Assembly: GCA_019241525.1 (NCBI GenBank)
Contig: JAFAWY010000087.1
Location: 1-61,477 of the forward strand
Length of the DNA: 61,477 nucleotides
Reading direction: 5' to 3'
Source: Pseudonocardiales bacterium
GTDB taxonomy: Bacteria > Actinomycetota > Actinomycetes > Mycobacteriales > Pseudonocardiaceae
The notes beneath the pieces were generated by a model. The model saw nothing but the letters and a program-made list of their open reading frames with translations, had not been told where the DNA came from and did no database searches. Positions 59,100 to 61,477 of the stretch are shown in pieces. Each line of letters opens with the position of its first letter. Within the stretch, counting starts at the first letter, position 1. A program made the translations under genes and the position numbers.

Positions 59100-59777
59100 T
59101 TACGCTTGACTGCCACGGTCGTGCCGACGCTTCACCCGGGCGATCTCGCCCGGGATCGGCAGCCAGTAGAAGGGAATGAACGCGGCGATCACCGCCACGC
59201 CGAGAGCGGGAAACAGGGCGCCCAGCAGGGTTCCGGTCGCGATCCAGGCAAGGGCGAGACGGAAGCGCCGGCCGATGGCTCTCACACCGGCGGAATCGAT
59301 GGTGGTGACGAGCAGCCGGCGATCATGACGCGCGTACCACCAGATGACGTTGAACAAAATGGCCGCCAATTCAAACGCGATGCCGTGCAAGACGACGGCA
59401 ATGCGCTGCCCGTGTCCGTCGTGGAACGCCTTGGCCAAAACGGAGGCGGCGAACGGCAGAAACGCGATATCCATCAGCAGCACGGTGTTCAAGAACAGCA
59501 CCATCCGGTCGGCACTACGGATGTGGTCGAACATGACGTGATGATTAGCCCACACCTGCCCGATCAACATGAAGGTGAGGCCGTAAGCCATATAAGACGG
59601 CCACAGCGCGGCCAGACCCTGCACCAGGCGCCCAGCGTCCTGCGGTGGGCGGATCTCCAGGACGAGCAGAGTGACGGCGATAGCGATGACTGCATCGCTA
59701 AAGGCGACGATCCGCACCGGGTCGCGCTCCGCGCCGAATGGCGTTGACCTTCCTGGTCCACCAACACCTTCTGTCAC
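59100..59777 (-). CDS. TMEM175-type potassium channel family protein (DUF1211)
   Basis: 225 residues from GTG 59777. The TM1 signature R-I-V-A-F-S-D-A-V-I-A-I-A-V-T-L-L is the R-x-x-A-F-S-D-x-x-x-A-I-x-x-T motif lining the pore; five further helices follow (Y-G-L-T-F-M-L-I-G-Q, D-I-A-F-L-P-F-A-A-S-V-L). V-W-A-N-H-H-V-M-F is also conserved. Bacterial members form K+-selective channels. Intact among decayed neighbours. Confidence 0.88.
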   Translation of the reverse strand: MTEGVGGPGRSTPFGAERDPVRIVAFSDAVIAIAVTLLVLEIRPPQDAGRLVQGLAALWPSYMAYGLTFMLIGQVWANHHVMFDHIRSADRMVLFLNTVLLMDIAFLPFAASVLAKAFHDGHGQRIAVVLHGIAFELAAILFNVIWWYARHDRRLLVTTIDSAGVRAIGRRFRLALAWIATGTLLGALFPALGVAVIAAFIPFYWLPIPGEIARVKRRHDRGSQA

Positions 59778-59969
59778 CGTCCCAGCGTGAGACACCAAAC
59801 GCCGCTGCACGCGGAGCCGGGCCGCGTGTCGTCCAACGAGGGGCCCTCGCCCACGCAGGATGGCGCGCGACGAGCAGACGAAAGACGGGCACATCTGTCG
59901 CCTCGAACCTCTACCGACCCTGCGGCACGATCACCACGGGGCAGGCCACCGCCTGTCCCGACCCCATGC

Positions 59970-60170
59970 GCCGCCCGAGCTCGCGTTCGCCCAGCGGCTA
60001 GGCACGCTCGTCGTGATCGCTCACCGGATCAGCTCGGCGATGCCGCAAAACGGATTCTGGTCATGGGCGGCGGCAACGCGCGGTATCGGGTAGCGACCAA
60101 GAACTTCTGCCAAGCAACACCCGTTACGCCGACCTCGTCGGTCACTGGCACCACACCTCGCGGCTATAAA
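59970..60170 (+). pseudogene. C-terminal remnant of an ABC exporter ATPase
   Basis: Successive frames give R-L-G-T-L-V-V-I-A-H-R-I-S-S-A-M (H-loop region), then R-I-L-V-M-G-G-G-N-A-R, then G-S-D-Q-E-L-L-P-S-N-T-R-Y-A-D-L-V-G-H-W. This is the normal end of MsbA/LmrA-type exporters, broken by two frameshifts and a lost N-terminus. Confidence 0.65.
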
Positions 60171-60176
60171 ATCATC

Positions 60177-60548
60177 TCAGCTATTCAATTTGTCCGCGAT
60201 CCCCATCCGGACACCAACCCGCCCCTCCGACCCGCCTCCACCGAAATAGCCGCCACCAGCTCCGCCGCCCCACCAGCGCCGGTGCCGCTGCCTTGGCCAC
60301 CGGCGCCACTCAGACCGGCAAACCACTGATCCCGTTATTGCCCGGACTGCCGGCATGGGTGTTGATGCCGCCCGCGTCGGGCGCCGAGGCGGTGCCGCCG
60401 GCGCCTGCCGAGCCGGGATTGCCCCGCCCCCGTTGCCACCGTTGAACCCGGTGGGGCATCCGCCGCTACCGCCGCTGCCCCCTGCGGCGACGCCGAAGCC
60501 GCCGGTGCGCGGGAATCGACATGATCTTTTCGAAGTCGTCTCAGGCAC
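60177..60548 (-). pseudogene. Glycine-rich protein remnant
   Basis: Gly-rich stretches appear in different minus-strand frames: G-G-F-G-V-A-A-G-G-S-G-G-S-G-G, G-N-P-G-S-A-G-A-G-G-T-A-S-A-P-D-A-G-G, and G-G-G-A-G-G-G-Y-F-G-G-G-G-S-E-G. The G-G-G-Y-F-G-G-G-G pattern occurs in bacterial Gly-rich surface proteins. Switching frames indicates decay, although biased composition makes any frame look repetitive. No start or ribosome site is seen. Confidence 0.35.
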
Positions 60549-60606
60549 CGGTCAAGGTCCTCCCATCTGACCCGGTTCCGAATTTTGCTCGGTCGGGAAG
60601 ATGATC

Positions 60607-60644
60607 GTGGCCCCGACGCAGGCAGGGTGCTGCGTCGGGGCCAC
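60607..60644 (-). terminator. Strong hairpin after the Ig-like gene
   Basis: A perfect 15-bp stem GTGGCCCCGACGCAG with an 8-nt loop, 12 bp beyond the stop of the Ig-like protein gene. No T-tract. Confidence 0.8.
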
Positions 60645-60655
60645 GGGGGAGCTGC

Positions 60656-61477
60656 TTAGAAGGTGACGGTCACGGTGTTGGAGGTTGAGGGCTGGAATTT
60701 CGTCGGGTTAGTGGGGGTGAACACCGCGCTGAGCGAGTGTGAGCCCGGCCTGAGCGTGCTGACAGGCCCGATGGCGATGCCCGCGAACACCGGCACCGGG
60801 GCACCGAGGTTGGCTGATCCGTCTTTGAATTGGACGGTTCCGGTGGCATTAGCCGGTGCGACTTGCGCGATGGGGATCACGATCCCACCCAACCCTAGTG
60901 GCAGGGGAATCCGGATCACGGTCAGCGTGGTGGTGGTGACCGTTGCTCCGGGTACGGGCGTCGGCGTCGGCGTGACCACCGGAGTCGGCGTCGGCGTCGG
61001 CGTGACCACCGGAGTCGGCGTCGGCGTCGGCGTGACCACCGGAGTCGGCGTGGGGGTGGTCATTGAGGTGGGTTGGGCGCACAGGGCAAAGCCGTGCAGT
61101 TGGACGGGTCCGTTGGCCGACGCGCCGCCGGATTGCACGAATGCGGTCCAGGCGCTGGGGTTGGTGGTGTTGTTGGTGGCCTCGGCAGGTGGGGTGCCTG
61201 ATCCAGTGGAGGGGTAACTGCCGCGCATGTGGTAGCCCTGCTGGGGTTGCAGGCCTGAGGTTCCGTTGACGGTCTCGTCGACGCTAAAACCTCCGCCGAT
61301 CAGCTGGGTTGTGGGCGGGCAGACCGGGGTGACGGTCAGCGTGCCGCTGGTAAACGACGCGTCTTGGCGGGCTACCTGGACCGGCCCGATCGCATCGGAG
61401 GTGCACAACGCCAGGGAGGTCACCGTGTCCGTAGAGGCGGCGAGCCCGGCCGAGCCGTAGGCGCTCCAGGAGGTCGC
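60656..61477 (-). CDS. Ig-like repeat surface protein with Thr-Pro linker, N-terminus outside window
   Basis: At least 273 residues; the frame is open to the window end (reading A-T-S-W-S-A-Y-G-S-A-G-L before the GTG at 61423), so the true start lies outside. The first domain has cysteines (A-L-C-T-S, V-C-P-P, A-L-C-A-Q-P) and S-A-W-T-A-F-V-Q. A rigid linker of T-P-T-P-V-V repeats follows, then a bacterial Ig-like domain (A-N-A-T-G-T-V-Q-F-K-D-G, L-R-P-G-S-H-S-L-S-A-V-F, T-V-T-V-T-F at the C-terminus). Probably exported; no anchor is visible at the C-terminus. Confidence 0.82.
   Translation of the reverse strand, partial: ATSWSAYGSAGLAASTDTVTSLALCTSDAIGPVQVARQDASFTSGTLTVTPVCPPTTQLIGGGFSVDETVNGTSGLQPQQGYHMRGSYPSTGSGTPPAEATNNTTNPSAWTAFVQSGGASANGPVQLHGFALCAQPTSMTTPTPTPVVTPTPTPTPVVTPTPTPTPVVTPTPTPVPGATVTTTTLTVIRIPLPLGLGGIVIPIAQVAPANATGTVQFKDGSANLGAPVPVFAGIAIGPVSTLRPGSHSLSAVFTPTNPTKFQPSTSNTVTVTF
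60957..61055 (-). repeat. 30-nt tandem repeat encoding Thr-Pro linker
   Basis: About three 30-nt units (core GGAGTCGGCGTCGGCGTCGG in plus orientation) encode V-V-T-P-T-P-T-P-T-P. Likely copy-number variable between strains. Confidence 0.85.

Noticed and set aside
60957-61055. GC-rich repeat as a CRISPR or origin iteron array
   Set aside because: It is a direct tandem repeat with no spacers, encoding a Thr-Pro linker in the Ig-like gene.

Overview
The window is high-GC DNA from an actinomycete of the Mycobacteriales/Pseudonocardiales type. Most genes have recognisable Mycobacterium tuberculosis counterparts. Three blocks keep mycobacterial gene order but are joined differently: 1-13 kb resembles Rv2467-Rv2478c (pepN, an aa3-oxidase-associated pair, HNH nuclease, glbO, Rv2474c/Rv2475c, ABC-F, ssb); 30.5-46.2 kb resembles the Rv2995c-Rv3013 region (leuB, serA, ilvC, ilvN, ilvB, PH-domain protein, lppZ, gatB, gatA, gatC, ACT protein); 46.4-56.3 kb resembles Rv1159A-Rv1166 (PCD, NUDIX, typA, lpqW). 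The species cannot be named from the sequence. Orthology statements rest on remembered family sequences, not on a search.

Layout. 0-13 kb: housekeeping genes, with an amidase and a large TPR protein inserted. 13.2-16.8 kb: isochorismatase-fold hydrolase, tRNA-Arg(TCT), a group 2 sigma-70 factor and a gene-poor 1.2 kb. 16.8-25.5 kb: an accessory stretch with a single-domain IPT/TIG protein, TrpB-like enzyme, broken DUF429 gene, phosphoesterase, DUF1015, DUF2795, an encapsulin shell protein, a membrane protein and an Rv2629-like protein. 25.8-30.1 kb: a seven-gene Mrp/Mbh-type antiporter operon with no NuoL-like MrpA. 30.5-40 kb: branched-chain amino acid and serine synthesis; cimA and ilvB each have a Leu/Ile/Val-rich leader peptide and an intrinsic terminator, the hallmark of transcription attenuation. 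40-46 kb: lppZ, gatCAB and an ACT protein. 46-56 kb: two substrate-binding lipoproteins, typA, NUDIX, SEC-C protein, an ABC-2 exporter and PCD. 56-61.5 kb: a decayed end with remnants of mocR/yczE, a serine recombinase, an ABC exporter and a glycine-rich protein, plus a TMEM175-type channel and an Ig-like surface protein cut by the window edge.

Two themes go beyond ordinary annotation. First, gene decay is frequent: I count about ten remnants (aglA scar, DUF429 with an internal stop, AhpD-like fragment, qcrB 3' end, CDF fragment, mocR/yczE deletion fusion, headless recombinase, ABC exporter tail, Gly-rich tail). Second, short repeats are dispersed at gene borders: a 60-bp imperfect palindrome present three times between genes; a 33-nt coding repeat shared by the 3' ends of mrpB and gatA; and further tandem duplications at or just past the 3' ends of mscS, the TPR gene and lppZ. 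These repeat families are the best candidates for something undescribed here. The encapsulin without a visible cargo gene is the most interesting protein system.
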